Positions 38,051 through 47,582 of a DNA stretch of 64,000 nucleotides are shown piece after piece. This DNA comes from Planctomycetota bacterium (lineage in GTDB: Bacteria; Planctomycetota; Phycisphaerae; WQYP01). The notes under the pieces are model-generated. The model searched no databases. It had not been told where the DNA came from and saw nothing but the letters and a program-made list of their open reading frames with translations. The translations under genes were made by a program, and so were the position numbers. Location: contig JAJZDN010000018.1 in NCBI GenBank assembly GCA_021805985.1, positions 1-64,000 of the forward strand. The letters are read 5' to 3'. Each line of letters opens with the position of its first letter. Position 1 is the stretch's first letter.

Positions 38051-41000
38051 CTAGAAACTCACCGCCGCACCAACCATCATGGTTTGGGCAAATTGCTTTT
38101 TATCGCCCATTTGCAATTCATAATTGGCAAAAACGGTTATACCACGGCAAAGGCTGCCATTAACCCCTAATCCCATTAAGGCTGAATCGCGTGAAGGCGA
38201 TCCGGTCTGATAGACAAACGACCCGCCGCCCAGACCATTGATGCTGGAGCTTATATCCCGGCCTGAATTTAAAAATTCATGCTGCCAATAGGCATTGAGG
38301 CTTACATTGAGAGTTGGACGAGTCAGGCTGCTGTTGTCCCTGAAATACCGCGTTGACAGCACGGTATACTGACCCTGAAAACCGATGAGACTGCGCAGCG
38401 AATCAACATGCTGTTGACCCACCGTCAAGGCAATGGGACTGCCGGTTTCACTAAAGCTCCCGATATCGGCGTGGGTATAACCTATCCCGCCGGCCGGTCC
38501 GATTTTCAAATGAGAAGTTATCGGGAAAAGGTATCCGCCCAGCGTGGCGGCGTCATATTGATTGCCCGTAGGCTCGCCGGTAACGGTGGCGGCAGAGTTT
38601 GGAATAGTGACATTGCGGTCAATTTTGTAATCGTTATACGTGTACGACACCAGGGCGTCGATGAAAACATTTTTTTGACTATACCCCATGAAAATACCGG
38701 GCGAGTAACTTTCGGTGCTTTGGCGGGAACCGATGGAATCCAAGGTAGTGCCGGAGTACAACCAATTGAACATACCGCCGATAAGCAGATATTTGTTGAG
38801 CCGGTAATCCACACCGGTTAACACTCCGCCACTTTCAAGATGCTGGGCGGACTGCGTATTGGTGGTTTGCGGCAGACGGTCCAAAACCAATTCACCGGCG
38901 GCAAAGCCAGACCATTTTCCATAAGTCTGGCGCGAGGAACCCGTATCCGAGTAATTCATGGCGTCAAGATAATTGGTCGAATCAGCAGCCATCTGGCCGG
39001 TCGAATTCATGGCCGATTCCAGAGATTGGGCAAAGGGGTCCTGCTGCTTGGTTTGTAAAAGAGATAAACCGCTCATATTAAATCCGGGAGCGGCAAAGCT
39101 GTTGGAAATTTCCGAAAATACCTGCTGGCTCGCAAAGACACTGTTTTGGATGGATGCGTTGGCCAAGCCGCTGTAAATGGCCGGTGTCATTTCAGCAAGA
39201 GCCTGCGCCACCCCTGTAGAAGAAAGCGAGCTTAGGGAGACAAGAAGATTTTTTGTAGCCGATGGAATGGCATGATTCGTGGGGCTGAAATTAGTATCCA
39301 GATATTCTCCAACCGCTTTCTCGTTAGCATTTTTCGCATCGGGTCCAAAAAGCGTCTGGACCGTTACCGTCACACCGCTGGCGGTCGTCGCTTCATACAA
39401 ATCCACTCGAGAAGCACTGGGCAGTTCACCGATGGTGACTTTATTAAAGCCGGTACCGTAAGTTACGCCGCCGGTTTCCATGGATGTTGCGCCAGAAGCG
39501 GTGGGCGATAAACCACCGGCTGCGGTGACGCCGACGGGGGCCGCACCTGCGGTGACAATGGTCATGGTGTCAAAATCATGCAACTGGCCAAAGTTAAGCA
39601 AATTGGCTGAATTGACAACAAGAATGTTGGCAGTTCCATTTAAATTCGCGACCGCAGTGCCAGCAACCGCCAGTGAATCAACTGTTATGGGTGCGGAACT
39701 CGATGAGAACGCCACAAGATTCGAGGTGGAATTGGCATCCTGGCTATAGCCCGGTACGCTGATGGCTTCGGGAGTGGCGGCGGTAATGCCTGTAGAAAAA
39801 GCATCATAATAAGTGGACGAGTCCAGGGTCGTAGTGGCCGGCGAGGTCCCGGTGACTGTAACAATTCCACTGGCCAAAGCGTTTGGTGCCCCGGCCACCA
39901 GTGTTCCCGCGGAAATGTTGGTACCACCCGTATACGTGTTGGCACCCGTTAAAACTTCGGTACCGGTCCCGATTTTATTAAGGATTCCACCCGTGCCACC
40001 GCTGATTCCCCCATCTTGAATAATGCCGCCAAAAGAGTCAGTTCCCGTGACATCAAGGGTCAGTGCCTTAGACCCAAGCGAGACCGTGCCCGCCGTTCCG
40101 TTGAGGCCGGATAAAGTTGTGCCGCCGGTGGTTTGGGAAATATCCAGCGTTGCGCCAGTCGCAAGGTTTACTCCACTTGAAGTCGCAATGTTGCCGGTAC
40201 CCGTCAGGGCCAGCGTGCCACTGGAAACGGTAGTCGCACCGGTGTAGGTATTGGTGCCCGAAAGTGTCAGGACACCGCCAGTTGTTGAGCTTAAAACGGT
40301 CAGTGCCCCAGTGCCGCTGAACACACCGGTAAATGAGTCGCCCTTGCCGTCGGTGTCAATGGTTCCACCGCCGGAATTAAGAGTAATTGCGCGGGTATCT
40401 GTAATCGCGGCCGTGGTTTGCAGCGTGCCGCCATTAAACGTTACAACACCTGCGCCGAGTTGGCTATCTGATGAAATGGACAACGTGCCGGCGGTAAGCG
40501 TGGTGCCGCCGGAGTAGGTATTAGTGCCCGAAAGCACCACCGTGCCGGTGGGTTGATTAATCACCAGCGCGAGCTTGTTCAGCAGGTTGCCAGAAATTGT
40601 GCTTGTGACAGCCGCCGCGGTGCCGCTGCCGAAGGTCAAGGTGATACCACCGGCGGAGCCACCGTCAATATTACCGGCGATGGTGGAGCCGGAAGGTGTA
40701 GCCATGGAAGCCGGATCAATCGTTAAATTAGCGGCGGAAACATTGGTGTTGGTAATTACCTCACCGGCGGCGGTCACGGTGAGTTGACCAACCGTAAAGC
40801 TTCCCCCATTGAGGTCTGCGGGAAGCGCTGTGGTGGTGCCAATGGTGGCGTCATAAATGGCTCCACTGGGCGTGCCATTATTGGGTACCCCCGCCGACCA
40901 ATTGGCAGCGTCATTCCAAAAATGGTCCGTGGTGCTGCCACCCGACCAGCTTGTGGAGGTATCAGCAGCTTGCAGGTTTCCGGAGTAATAACCGGTCGCC

Positions 41001-41095
41001 ATCGCAGCGGTGGCAAGCAGAAGCACGCGGGCCAACTTTTGGCGGGAAGCCTTGGGCGAAAAATCAGCACAGCGGAATTTGGAATGCCAGATCAT
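38051..41095 (-). CDS. Autotransporter with PATR-type repeats
   Basis: 1014 aa. Start ATG 41095 with GGAGGT 7 nt upstream. Signal peptide ([20 protein letters not shown], cleavage near LQAAD). The passenger has autotransporter-associated beta-strand repeats ([53 protein letters not shown]). The last 290 or so residues form an autotransporter beta-barrel ([20 protein letters not shown]) that ends in Phe (GAAVSF). Type V secretion to the cell surface implies a typical outer membrane and BAM pathway. The repeats at the DNA level are GC-rich and similar to one another. Confidence 0.9.
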   Translation of the reverse strand: MIWHSKFRCADFSPKASRQKLARVLLLATAAMATGYYSGNLQAADTSTSWSGGSTTDHFWNDAANWSAGVPNNGTPSGAIYDATIGTTTALPADLNGGSFTVGQLTVTAAGEVITNTNVSAANLTIDPASMATPSGSTIAGNIDGGSAGGITLTFGSGTAAAVTSTISGNLLNKLALVINQPTGTVVLSGTNTYSGGTTLTAGTLSISSDSQLGAGVVTFNGGTLQTTAAITDTRAITLNSGGGTIDTDGKGDSFTGVFSGTGALTVLSSTTGGVLTLSGTNTYTGATTVSSGTLALTGTGNIATSSGVNLATGATLDISQTTGGTTLSGLNGTAGTVSLGSKALTLDVTGTDSFGGIIQDGGISGGTGGILNKIGTGTEVLTGANTYTGGTNISAGTLVAGAPNALASGIVTVTGTSPATTTLDSSTYYDAFSTGITAATPEAISVPGYSQDANSTSNLVAFSSSSAPITVDSLAVAGTAVANLNGTANILVVNSANLLNFGQLHDFDTMTIVTAGAAPVGVTAAGGLSPTASGATSMETGGVTYGTGFNKVTIGELPSASRVDLYEATTASGVTVTVQTLFGPDAKNANEKAVGEYLDTNFSPTNHAIPSATKNLLVSLSSLSSTGVAQALAEMTPAIYSGLANASIQNSVFASQQVFSEISNSFAAPGFNMSGLSLLQTKQQDPFAQSLESAMNSTGQMAADSTNYLDAMNYSDTGSSRQTYGKWSGFAAGELVLDRLPQTTNTQSAQHLESGGVLTGVDYRLNKYLLIGGMFNWLYSGTTLDSIGSRQSTESYSPGIFMGYSQKNVFIDALVSYTYNDYKIDRNVTIPNSAATVTGEPTGNQYDAATLGGYLFPITSHLKIGPAGGIGYTHADIGSFSETGSPIALTVGQQHVDSLRSLIGFQGQYTVLSTRYFRDNSSLTRPTLNVSLNAYWQHEFLNSGRDISSSINGLGGGSFVYQTGSPSRDSALMGLGVNGSLCRGITVFANYELQMGDKKQFAQTMMVGAAVSF

Positions 41096-41483
41096 AAAAA
41101 ATACCTCCACAAAAATCCTACGAACCTGCCGGGAGAAGAGCTGTAAAGAATAACATAATCTTTCCCGTAAAGCGGCTTATAACTCCACTATGGCATAATA
41201 GTCAATGGGCGCGGGTATTTTTTTGGATAGAAGAGAGGGGTTCGTTGGAGCCAGGGTTGCGCGGGGCGTGCGTGGTTTGTAATGCAGGCATCTTGCCGGC
41301 ATTCCCGGCAGGCTGGACGCCTGCGTTACCGGCAAGCCCGCGTAATGAATCATGGGTAATATAAAGAAACGAGGGGGTTTTTACATCGACAAGCACCGGC
41401 GCGGCTGGTTATAATACAAGGTGATCCTGAACCTTAGGGGCTGAAAGAATGCTCGGGCCTGCGGTACAATAAGGAGTTCACCG
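41096..41483. other. Intergenic region with a palindromic repeat
   Basis: 388 bp between the divergent autotransporter and TPR genes. It contains the palindromic repeat at 41279-41329 and presumably both promoters. No gene seen. Confidence 0.5.
41279..41329. repeat. REP-like palindrome (AGKMPAL-type)
   Basis: Arms GTAATGCAGGCATCTTGCC and GGCTGGACGCCTGCGTTAC are complementary apart from a few positions, separated by about 13 nt. One frame reads AGVQPAGNAGKMPAL, a string that recurs as a spurious ORF in Planctomycetes and Verrucomicrobia because this repeat family is so widespread there (recollection of the families, not searched here). Confidence 0.65.
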
Positions 41484-42878
41484 ATGAAAACGCGTTTTGT
41501 CTTGTTGGCTGGCGTTCTAATCGTATCGCTCGCTTCAGTATTGCACGCAGACACGATTACGCTTACGGATGGCCGGGTGATTCAAGGGCACCTGGATCGA
41601 AACGGTCATAAATACATCATTACGCCGAACCAGGGACCAGTATTCGAGGTGCCGGTAAAGGATCTGGCGGGCATCGAACTTGGCGGACCGGCCACCCCGG
41701 CGACCGCAGCAAAAAATGCTTTCACCGCTCTGCAATATCATATAAGCCGCCAAACCAGCTTGGATACCATTATTCAATCCATCAGCGATTATATCGCGCA
41801 CTACCCGCATTCCGCATTTCTGAAAAAGGCCCAGACCCAGCTGACTAAGTACAAACAATATCGCTCGCTGGGATTTGTCCGATTTGCCGGCCGGTGGGTT
41901 TCTGCCCAGCAGGTAGAAGCGTTGAAAGCCAAGTCCGCGGCCAAGATGGAAACAGCCCTGACGAATTACCATGCTGGAAAATTTGAGGCGGCCCGCGCGC
42001 TGGCAGAGGCGGCATTGAAAATAAATCCCAGTGACGGCAAGGCGCTAATTATTCTTGGTGCGTTGGACTATCGGGCGGGAAATTTCACCGCTGCGGCCCG
42101 ACATTTCTCCAAAGTACTGGCAAAAAACCCAAAAAATGTCATCGCCAATAATGATTTGGCCATTACCGTTTATCATCAGCGACAGCAGCCGCGTGCCTTG
42201 GTTTACTATCGTAAGGCGTTAAATCTCGATAGCGGAAATCGTTTGTTACTGGATAATATTTTTATTGCGTTAAATCATTACTCGGGCAACCATGTCGCGA
42301 TGCTGTATCAAAACCTGCGCCATATGTTCACGCAGGCAGATGTACAAATGCAGTCAGCCATGGCCCGCAAAGGACTCTACCGCCTTGGTGCCACGTGGGT
42401 CCCGACGGCGATGCACAAGCAAATGGCCATCAAAATCGCTTATTATGAGAAGCAAAAAAGCGCCCTGCAGGGTCAATATGATTCCGCACGGTTATACTTA
42501 CATGGTGTAGAGCAGCAAATTCAACAGCTTGTTACGCAGATTAATTCCCTTAATGCGTCAATCGGATACCTGCAGGTAGCCCAAAATTACAGTTACATGC
42601 AGACCGGTTTTGTAGACTTAAACAATCAAGCTTTAATCAGCGGTTACATGGCCCAACTGACTGAAGCACAAGCCCAGAAAACCAAACTGCAAGGAAGAGA
42701 AGTTTCCACCATTACAGCGCTCAAGCAGATGCGGCTTCAAGCCAAGCTGTTGGAAAAGTCCGCTCCGGCACAAGCGTTTATGGTGCATCAGCGCATCATG
42801 CTGCCCGGGGATTTAACCCATGTGCCGCCGCCAGCGCCACTCATGGCGGCAGGTCCAAAATTAAAGCTTAAAGAATAA
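41484..42878 (+). CDS. Exported TPR protein
   Basis: 464 aa. AAGGAG-type site before the ATG and a clear signal peptide (FVLLAGVLIVSLASVLHA). A short N-terminal segment (DTITLTDGRVIQGHLD...) resembles small beta-barrels found in other planctomycete proteins; TPR motifs run from about residue 150 to 290 (YHAGKFEAARALAEAALKIN, YRAGNFTAAARHFSKVLAKN, then YYRKALNLDSGN); a coiled-coil-like segment follows (about 320-430). A periplasmic scaffold of unknown partner. It ends 11 nt inside the convergent YlbF gene. Confidence 0.82.
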   Translation: MKTRFVLLAGVLIVSLASVLHADTITLTDGRVIQGHLDRNGHKYIITPNQGPVFEVPVKDLAGIELGGPATPATAAKNAFTALQYHISRQTSLDTIIQSISDYIAHYPHSAFLKKAQTQLTKYKQYRSLGFVRFAGRWVSAQQVEALKAKSAAKMETALTNYHAGKFEAARALAEAALKINPSDGKALIILGALDYRAGNFTAAARHFSKVLAKNPKNVIANNDLAITVYHQRQQPRALVYYRKALNLDSGNRLLLDNIFIALNHYSGNHVAMLYQNLRHMFTQADVQMQSAMARKGLYRLGATWVPTAMHKQMAIKIAYYEKQKSALQGQYDSARLYLHGVEQQIQQLVTQINSLNASIGYLQVAQNYSYMQTGFVDLNNQALISGYMAQLTEAQAQKTKLQGREVSTITALKQMRLQAKLLEKSAPAQAFMVHQRIMLPGDLTHVPPPAPLMAAGPKLKLKE

Positions 42879-43260
42879 GCTTAGAAGCTGGCTGCTGAAT
42901 TTGTCCGGCCGATGCCGCCTCCGGCTGATTTATGCCGGCGGTGATGGCTTCCTGGACTTTGCGCATCAGTTCCATGTATTGCATTTGCGAACCAATAAGT
43001 TTTTTCAGCAGCGGGTGCATGGCCACGCTTTGCTGCAAAGACTGCGCCTTTTGCTTTTCGGCAATCTCAATGGGCTGCATAGAGGCTTCTTTCATGGACA
43101 ATTGTTCCATGAGCTGCTCAAACTGCTCCAGCAGGCTTTTGGCTCCGATGTCCAATTCAAGCTGACGCGATAATTCTCTGTATTCTTTGATGGCATCCTG
43201 GTTGCCGATCAATTCGCCAAGTTTTCGGGCTTCCGCCAATAACACATAATCTTCGGCCAC
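42868..43260 (-). CDS. YlbF/YmcA-family protein
   Basis: About 130 aa, all helical. It starts VAEDYVLLAEARKLGELIGN, the usual start of YlbF/YmcA proteins. I set the start at GTG 43260 because AAAGGAG lies 6 nt upstream; an ATG at 43296 opens the frame but is inside a palindrome. In Bacillus the family supports RNase Y action and biofilm/competence control; the role in this organism is unknown. The C-terminal 30 residues are Gln- and Ala-rich. Confidence 0.8.
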   Translation of the reverse strand: MAEDYVLLAEARKLGELIGNQDAIKEYRELSRQLELDIGAKSLLEQFEQLMEQLSMKEASMQPIEIAEKQKAQSLQQSVAMHPLLKKLIGSQMQYMELMRKVQEAITAGINQPEAASAGQIQQPASKLIL

Positions 43261-43295
43261 CGGAATCTCCTTTGTCGGGTGTGCACATTCACTCA

Positions 43296-43344
43296 TACTA
43301 GTGCTCGGTCAAGCCTGAAAATCAGGGTTGACTGAGCACCAGTA
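43296..43344. repeat. 49-bp near-perfect palindrome
   Basis: Arms TACTAGTGCTCGGTCAAGCC and GGGTTGACTGAGCACCAGTA (about 20 of 23 bp pair) around a short AAA-centred loop. It lies directly upstream of the YlbF-like gene. It could be a short mobile palindrome or a strong hairpin that ends transcription entering from the right. Confidence 0.65.
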
Positions 43345-43554
43345 TAGCGGCTCTTTATCCACACACAAATTTCGCGTGCCGCCCTTGCAGCAGTGCGCGC
43401 GGCAATTTCTCCAGGCCGCTCCGAAATACACTTGGAGCGGGAGCAGAATCGCAGAGTTTGGTCCCGACGATTCTATGGCACTTTCCACCGCCGACAACGC
43501 CAGCGGCTTTGTGAAATTTGTCTGCAACTTGTATCGGCATCTCGCACCCAGCAA

Positions 43555-43620
43555 AATAGCAGCGCCAGCGCTGCCACCCTTCTAACTCCCAGCTCCTAAC
43601 TTCTCGCCCCTCCTAACTCC
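43555..43620. repeat. Low-complexity intergenic tract, second copy
   Basis: AAAATAGCAGCGCCAGCGCT followed by CTTCTAACTCCCAGCTCCTA and CCTCCTAACTCC words, matching the tract at 20587-20710. Non-coding. With the palindrome at 43296 it fills the 361-bp gap between the YlbF and lipoprotein genes; the rest of that gap shows nothing. Confidence 0.65.
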
Positions 43621-43621
43621 T

Positions 43622-44002
43622 TCACCTCCCCGGCCTCGTAGCCGGTACCGCTTCTTCATGTACCTGCATGGTCGTCCTGGTCGGGGGCGGAGGCGGTGGT
43701 GGCGTCGCAGCTGAAGTGGCAGCGGCATGCGGTGCCAGCACACTTAACACCGTATCCACATGCGGTTTACCATTGCGGGTATTAGGAAATGTTACCACTA
43801 CCAGCGGGTGCGGTCCGGGAGCATTCAAAAGTGACGATTGGCCGTCGTTATAACCGGAAGGGGATCGCAGGGCGGATTGCGGCCCCATGGGAGCTTTGCC
43901 ACACCCCGCCAACGCCAAGATTCCGCCGGCCAGAAAAAGGGTGCCCCACGCTGGGGCGCTTGTCGCCATATTCAAATGCATTGAAAATTTGTTGTGTGCC
44001 AT
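43622..44002 (-). CDS. Small proline-rich lipoprotein
   Basis: 126 aa from the ATG at 44002, 1 nt after the trpB stop. Signal peptide with lipobox LALAGC at about residue 33, then a hydrophilic domain (PHPLVVVTFPNTRNGKPHVD) and a run of eight prolines (PPPPPPP) near residue 100 before a basic tail. Anchored to a membrane. Probably cotranscribed with trpB. The function is unknown. Confidence 0.68.
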   Translation of the reverse strand: MAHNKFSMHLNMATSAPAWGTLFLAGGILALAGCGKAPMGPQSALRSPSGYNDGQSSLLNAPGPHPLVVVTFPNTRNGKPHVDTVLSVLAPHAAATSAATPPPPPPPTRTTMQVHEEAVPATRPGR

Positions 44003-44003
44003 G

Positions 44004-45308
44004 TTACGCCCTCTTTTCTGCAGCAGATTGTTCATCGATCAGCCGCGAAACTTCCATGCAATCTTTATCGCCACGACCGCTTAAATTGACGATTACGATC
44101 TGATCCTTGCGCATCGTGCCGGCTAGTTTAACGGCGTAAGCGATGGCATGCGCGGATTCCAATGCCGGGATGATTCCCTCGCGCCTCGCCAAGAGGCTAA
44201 ACGCATCCAGCGCCTCGGTGTCAGAGATGGAAACATATTCTACGCGGTGCGTATCTTTCCAATAGGCGTGTTCCGGTCCCACGCCCGGGTAATCTAATCC
44301 GGCGCTGACGCTGTGAACATCGGCCGTTTGTCCATCACTATTCTGCAGAACATAGGAAAGAGATCCGTGCAGCACGCCGGGCTGCCCCATGCTTAAGGAT
44401 GCGGCGTGTTCTCCGGCCATCATGCCGCGCCCGCCAGCTTCAACGCCAAAGAGCTTGACTTTTGCATCATCGACGAATGGGTAAAACATCCCCGCAGCAT
44501 TAGACCCCCCACCGACGCACGCCACGATTGCATCCGGCAGGCACCCCAGCATTTCTAACGATTGGGCGCGCGTTTCCTTGCCGATCACGCTTTGGAAATC
44601 CCGGACAATTTGGGGAAACGGGTGTGGCCCCACCACGCTGCCGATAATGTAATGCGTATGCTCAACCGACCCCATCCAGTCGCGCATGGCCTCATTGGTT
44701 GCATCTTTAAGTGTTCGTGAGCCACTCTCCACCGGCACCACGCGCGCCCCCATAAGCCGCATGCGAAATACATTCAGTGACTGGCGGCGAATATCCTCGG
44801 ACCCCATGTAAACGTCACATTGCAGACCGAATGCCGCCGCGGCTGTAGCCGTGGCCACGCCATGCTGCCCCGCGCCGGTCTCTGCGATTACCCGTTTTTT
44901 CTTCATTCTTAAGGTTAGCAGTCCCTGCCCGATGGTGTTGTTGATTTTATGCGCACCGGTATGCGCGAGGTCTTCACGTTTGAGATAAATCTGTGCTCCG
45001 CCGGCAAGCTCCGTAAGGCGCTGTGCGAAATACAGTGGTGTTTTGCGCCCCACAAATTGCCGCAGGTAATATTCTAATTCTTTCTCAAACGCCGGGTCTT
45101 TCCTGGCCCGCTGATATTCCTCGAATAGCTGGCGCACGGCGGCCATGAGCGTTTCAGGTACATACACGCCCCCATAAGGACCGAAATGGCCGGTTGCATC
45201 GGGTACCTGGCTGGTGGCTACCGTTTTACCGACTGATTCATGAATCGTTCGGGATGAAAGCCGATTGGCTTCGGAGGTTGAAGGCTGTGTAACTACTGTA
45301 GAACTCAT
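44004..45308 (-). CDS. trpB: Tryptophan synthase beta chain
   Basis: 434 aa. Start at ATG 45308 (AGGAG 5 nt upstream); an open frame up to 45500 is repeat-derived and not part of the protein. The PLP lysine lies in [19 protein letters not shown] appears as SGRGDKD near the C-terminus. Condenses indole and serine. N-terminal 40 residues are an extra tail with many Ser and Thr before [16 protein letters not shown]. No trpA follows, so this is an orphan trpB in this window. The MITE-like element begins 72 nt upstream. Confidence 0.95.
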   Translation of the reverse strand: MSSTVVTQPSTSEANRLSSRTIHESVGKTVATSQVPDATGHFGPYGGVYVPETLMAAVRQLFEEYQRARKDPAFEKELEYYLRQFVGRKTPLYFAQRLTELAGGAQIYLKREDLAHTGAHKINNTIGQGLLTLRMKKKRVIAETGAGQHGVATATAAAAFGLQCDVYMGSEDIRRQSLNVFRMRLMGARVVPVESGSRTLKDATNEAMRDWMGSVEHTHYIIGSVVGPHPFPQIVRDFQSVIGKETRAQSLEMLGCLPDAIVACVGGGSNAAGMFYPFVDDAKVKLFGVEAGGRGMMAGEHAASLSMGQPGVLHGSLSYVLQNSDGQTADVHSVSAGLDYPGVGPEHAYWKDTHRVEYVSISDTEALDAFSLLARREGIIPALESAHAIAYAVKLAGTMRKDQIVIVNLSGRGDKDCMEVSRLIDEQSAAEKRA

Positions 45309-45379
45309 GGCAACTCCTGCAAAAACCTCCTCCATCATAGGAGCGGGACAATGATCCATGCAAATCCCAAACCCGGGTG

Positions 45380-45754
45380 CTGGGAGCCTGTCCGAGTAAT
45401 CGCCGGGTTGCGACGGCGTGATTTTTGGCTTGTCGGGACGTCGTCGCGTCATAGAGCACCGTGGTGATAACCCGGTGGTTGGTTCGCGACACTGGATCAA
45501 CCACCGGATTAACCATCCGGTGCTCTACAAGAAGCGGCGACGATGGCATACCTGACACGGATGGTACTCCGAGGAGCCGCGCCGCAGAGGGAGGCCAAAA
45601 AGCACGCCGCCCTACGGGTGGGCCTGAAATGCCCCGTCTGCTTTGTTGTCGCATCTCGCAGACTCATTATTAAGAGTCGGCTCGATCCTCCGCCGCGCAT
45701 ACGGGACATTTCAGACCCATCGCAATCCCGGCCATTACTCGGACAGGCTCCTAG
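45380..45754. mobile_element. MITE-like element with 28-bp terminal inverted repeats
   Basis: The ends CTGGGAGCCTGTCCGAGTAA...TCGCCGGG and CCCGGCC...ATTACTCGGACAGGCTCCTAG are inverted repeats of 28 bp with two mismatches. The 375-bp body has no protein gene. It contains the hairpin unit shared with copies A and B (45454-45525) and a second internal inverted repeat (CTGAAATGCCCCGT at about 45624 / ACGGGACATTTCAG at 45701-45714) and GACTC-N8-GAGTC. No clear target-site duplication is visible. Copy A at 3452 appears to be its left part. Confidence 0.72.
45454..45525. repeat. Palindromic repeat, copy C (inside the MITE-like element)
   Basis: Left arm GAGCACCGTGGTGATAACCC...GGTGGT (45454-45479), right arm ACCACCGGATTAACCATCCG...GTGCTC (45500-45525), about 20-nt loop. 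Strongest match to copy A, both in arms and loop (TTCGCGRCACTGGATCA). Confidence 0.75.
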
Positions 45755-45827
45755 TTGGTGGGCTTGCCGATTTCCCACGCCGATGCCGGGCAGGCCGTAT
45801 TGGCCCCGCTCAGACGGCCTCATTGCA

Positions 45828-45871
45828 TTTACTCAATACATTGAGTAAAATTACTCAATGTATTGAGTAAA
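45828..45871 (+). promoter_or_regulatory. Four-half-site operator upstream of the DUF4143 ATPase
   Basis: Two adjacent palindromes, TTACTCAAT-AC-ATTGAGTAA and TTACTCAAT-GT-ATTGAGTAA, spaced by AA. The half-site TTACTCAAT thus occurs four times in alternating orientation over 44 bp, and the two palindromes are each other's complement. It ends 6 nt before the ATG at 45878, so a bound dimer pair would block the start region. Confidence 0.7.
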
Positions 45872-45877
45872 TGGATT

Positions 45878-47065
45878 ATGGATTATATTCGCCCGTACGC
45901 TAATGAGTTGGTTCGCCGCCTCGCTGAGCCGCGCCGGTTTATCCAAGTTATTACCGGTCCCCGGCAGGTGGGAAAAACGACGCTGGTACAACAGGTTATT
46001 GAACGCACCGGCCTGGCCTCCCGCTTTGCCAGTGCCGACGAGCCGACACTGCGCGGCGGCGATTGGATTGAACAGCAATGGGAAGCGGCGCGTGGTATCA
46101 CTACAACCGCGCGTCACGGGGCGGTACTGGTGCTGGATGAGGTACAAAAGGTGCCGCACTGGTCCGAGACTGTAAAACGACTCTGGGACAGGGACAGCCG
46201 GGAAAAGCGGTCCATGCGCGTGATTATTCTCGGTTCAGCCCCGCTGCTGATTCAAAAAGGATTAACTGAAAGCCTGGCCGGGAGATTTGAGGTTATCCAT
46301 CTGCCGCACTGGAGCTACCATGAAATGCGGGACGCCTTTGGATGGAATGTTAATCAATACATCTACTTCGGAGGATATCCAGGCGCAGCAGCCCTGATTC
46401 CCGATGGAAACCGCTGGCAACGGTACATCGGAGATTCCCTCATTGAAACGACCATTGCGCGGGACGTGCTGCTGCTGTCGCGCGTGGATAAACCCGCTTT
46501 GCTGCGGCGCTTATTTGAACTGGGATGTCTCTATTCCGGACAGATCCTTTCGTACAACAAGATGCTTGGGCAACTCCAGGACGCCGGCAATACCACGACA
46601 CTGGCACATTATCTGGAACTGCTGCGCGGCGCGGGCATGTTAACTGGTGTGTCCAAGTTTGCCGGGCAATCTGTGCGCAGCCGCGGATCAAGCCCGAAAT
46701 TGCAGGTATTTAATACGGCCCTGATGTCCGCACAATCGGAATTGCCGTTTGACGAAGCCCGGGCGGACCATGAGTTTTGGGGCCGGCTTACCGAATCCGC
46801 GGTTGGTTCCCACCTCCTCAACGCCGCCGCAGCCGGAAACTGCGAGCTATTTTATTGGCGGGAAGATAACCATGAAGTAAATTTTATTGTGCGAGCCGGG
46901 CGAAAAATCACCGCCATTGAAGTAAAGAGCGGCCGCACCGGAGCCGCCCCCTCAGGCATGGCCGCTTTTTCAAAAGCTTTTCGACCCACCCGAAAACTAC
47001 TGGTCGGCGGCGACGGCTTGACCGTGGAAGAGTTTCTTTCGCAACCGGTAGGGCATTACTTATGA
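45878..47065 (+). CDS. AAA ATPase with C-terminal DUF4143 domain
   Basis: 395 aa. Walker A GPRQVGKTTLVQ, Walker B VLVLDEVQKVP, and a C-terminal DUF4143 domain (SAVGSHLLNAAAAGNCELFYWRED, then INFIV-like EVNFIVRAGRKITAIEVKSG) that resembles a restriction-endonuclease-like fold with E and K positions. Proteins of this class are common in accessory DNA; proposals range from toxin-like to DNA-repair functions, none settled. The start is ATG 45878 rather than the TTG at 45863, which lies inside the operator. Confidence 0.9.
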   Translation: MDYIRPYANELVRRLAEPRRFIQVITGPRQVGKTTLVQQVIERTGLASRFASADEPTLRGGDWIEQQWEAARGITTTARHGAVLVLDEVQKVPHWSETVKRLWDRDSREKRSMRVIILGSAPLLIQKGLTESLAGRFEVIHLPHWSYHEMRDAFGWNVNQYIYFGGYPGAAALIPDGNRWQRYIGDSLIETTIARDVLLLSRVDKPALLRRLFELGCLYSGQILSYNKMLGQLQDAGNTTTLAHYLELLRGAGMLTGVSKFAGQSVRSRGSSPKLQVFNTALMSAQSELPFDEARADHEFWGRLTESAVGSHLLNAAAAGNCELFYWREDNHEVNFIVRAGRKITAIEVKSGRTGAAPSGMAAFSKAFRPTRKLLVGGDGLTVEEFLSQPVGHYL

Positions 47066-47195
47066 CGCTGCTGGTGATAGGATTCCTATCGCGAGGTATG
47101 GTCGTGGGGGCACCAATGCCCCAAGTCTGCATTACATGCGAGGTTTATCATGGCCGGTGTAAAGGTGGAAGTCTGCGGAAATTGCGGGCACCACG

Positions 47196-47582
47196 TTATT
47201 CCTCCAGCAGTTTTTGCTGCACCAGGACATCGCGGCATCCCAGTGGAAGAAACGGCGAAATGCCGGCACCTCGGATAATCGCCTCAACCAGATCATCACT
47301 GGCTGGTTCCTGCGGAAAAATCAAGCCGAATCGCAAACCCTGTTCCAAAAAGCTGTCTTTCACGATCTTGGCATCCTGGTAGCTCACACATGTGGTGTGA
47401 TGAATGAATGGATGATCGCCGGGCTTGAGAATGCAGGCGGAATCCTTGTCCCTGTTCCAAGTCGTCAAATTCACTATTAAAATGCGCTGTGCATCGGTAC
47501 GCGGATCCGAAATGACCACCCACAAATGACGGTCGAACAGGCGGTCTTTCGGCTTAATGAGGAATGTGTCGCCGTAAATCAC
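47196..47582 (-). CDS. Putative toxin partner of a Panacea antitoxin
   Basis: 128 aa I do not recognise by family. It starts with GTG, overlapping the stop of the Panacea gene as GTGA. The start MIYGDTFLIKPKDRLFDRHL and the alternating beta strands (WVVISDP, ILIVNLTTW, GDHPFIHHTTCVSYQDAK) look like a small beta-barrel of the MazF/PemK-like SH3 type, weakly supported. Conserved-looking polar residues are H-H-T and the Cys at about residue 65. Position after an antitoxin-domain gene suggests a growth-inhibiting toxin (inference). Confidence 0.62.
   Translation of the reverse strand: MIYGDTFLIKPKDRLFDRHLWVVISDPRTDAQRILIVNLTTWNRDKDSACILKPGDHPFIHHTTCVSYQDAKIVKDSFLEQGLRFGLIFPQEPASDDLVEAIIRGAGISPFLPLGCRDVLVQQKLLEE

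Larger units (their letters stand above)
45309..45877. other. Intergenic region containing a MITE-like element and an operator
   Basis: 569 bp between trpB and the DUF4143 ATPase. The features listed at 45380-45754 and 45828-45871 account for most of it. Frames across it are repeat-derived. Confidence 0.6.

Noticed and set aside
39480-40787. Series of + strand ORFs opposite the autotransporter
   Set aside because: Antisense shadows of the repetitive passenger sequence (Val/Pro-rich).
45309-45500. Longer trpB start ([13 protein letters not shown]...)
   Set aside because: The extension is translated from the palindromic repeat and upstream DNA; ATG 45308 has a proper ribosome site.
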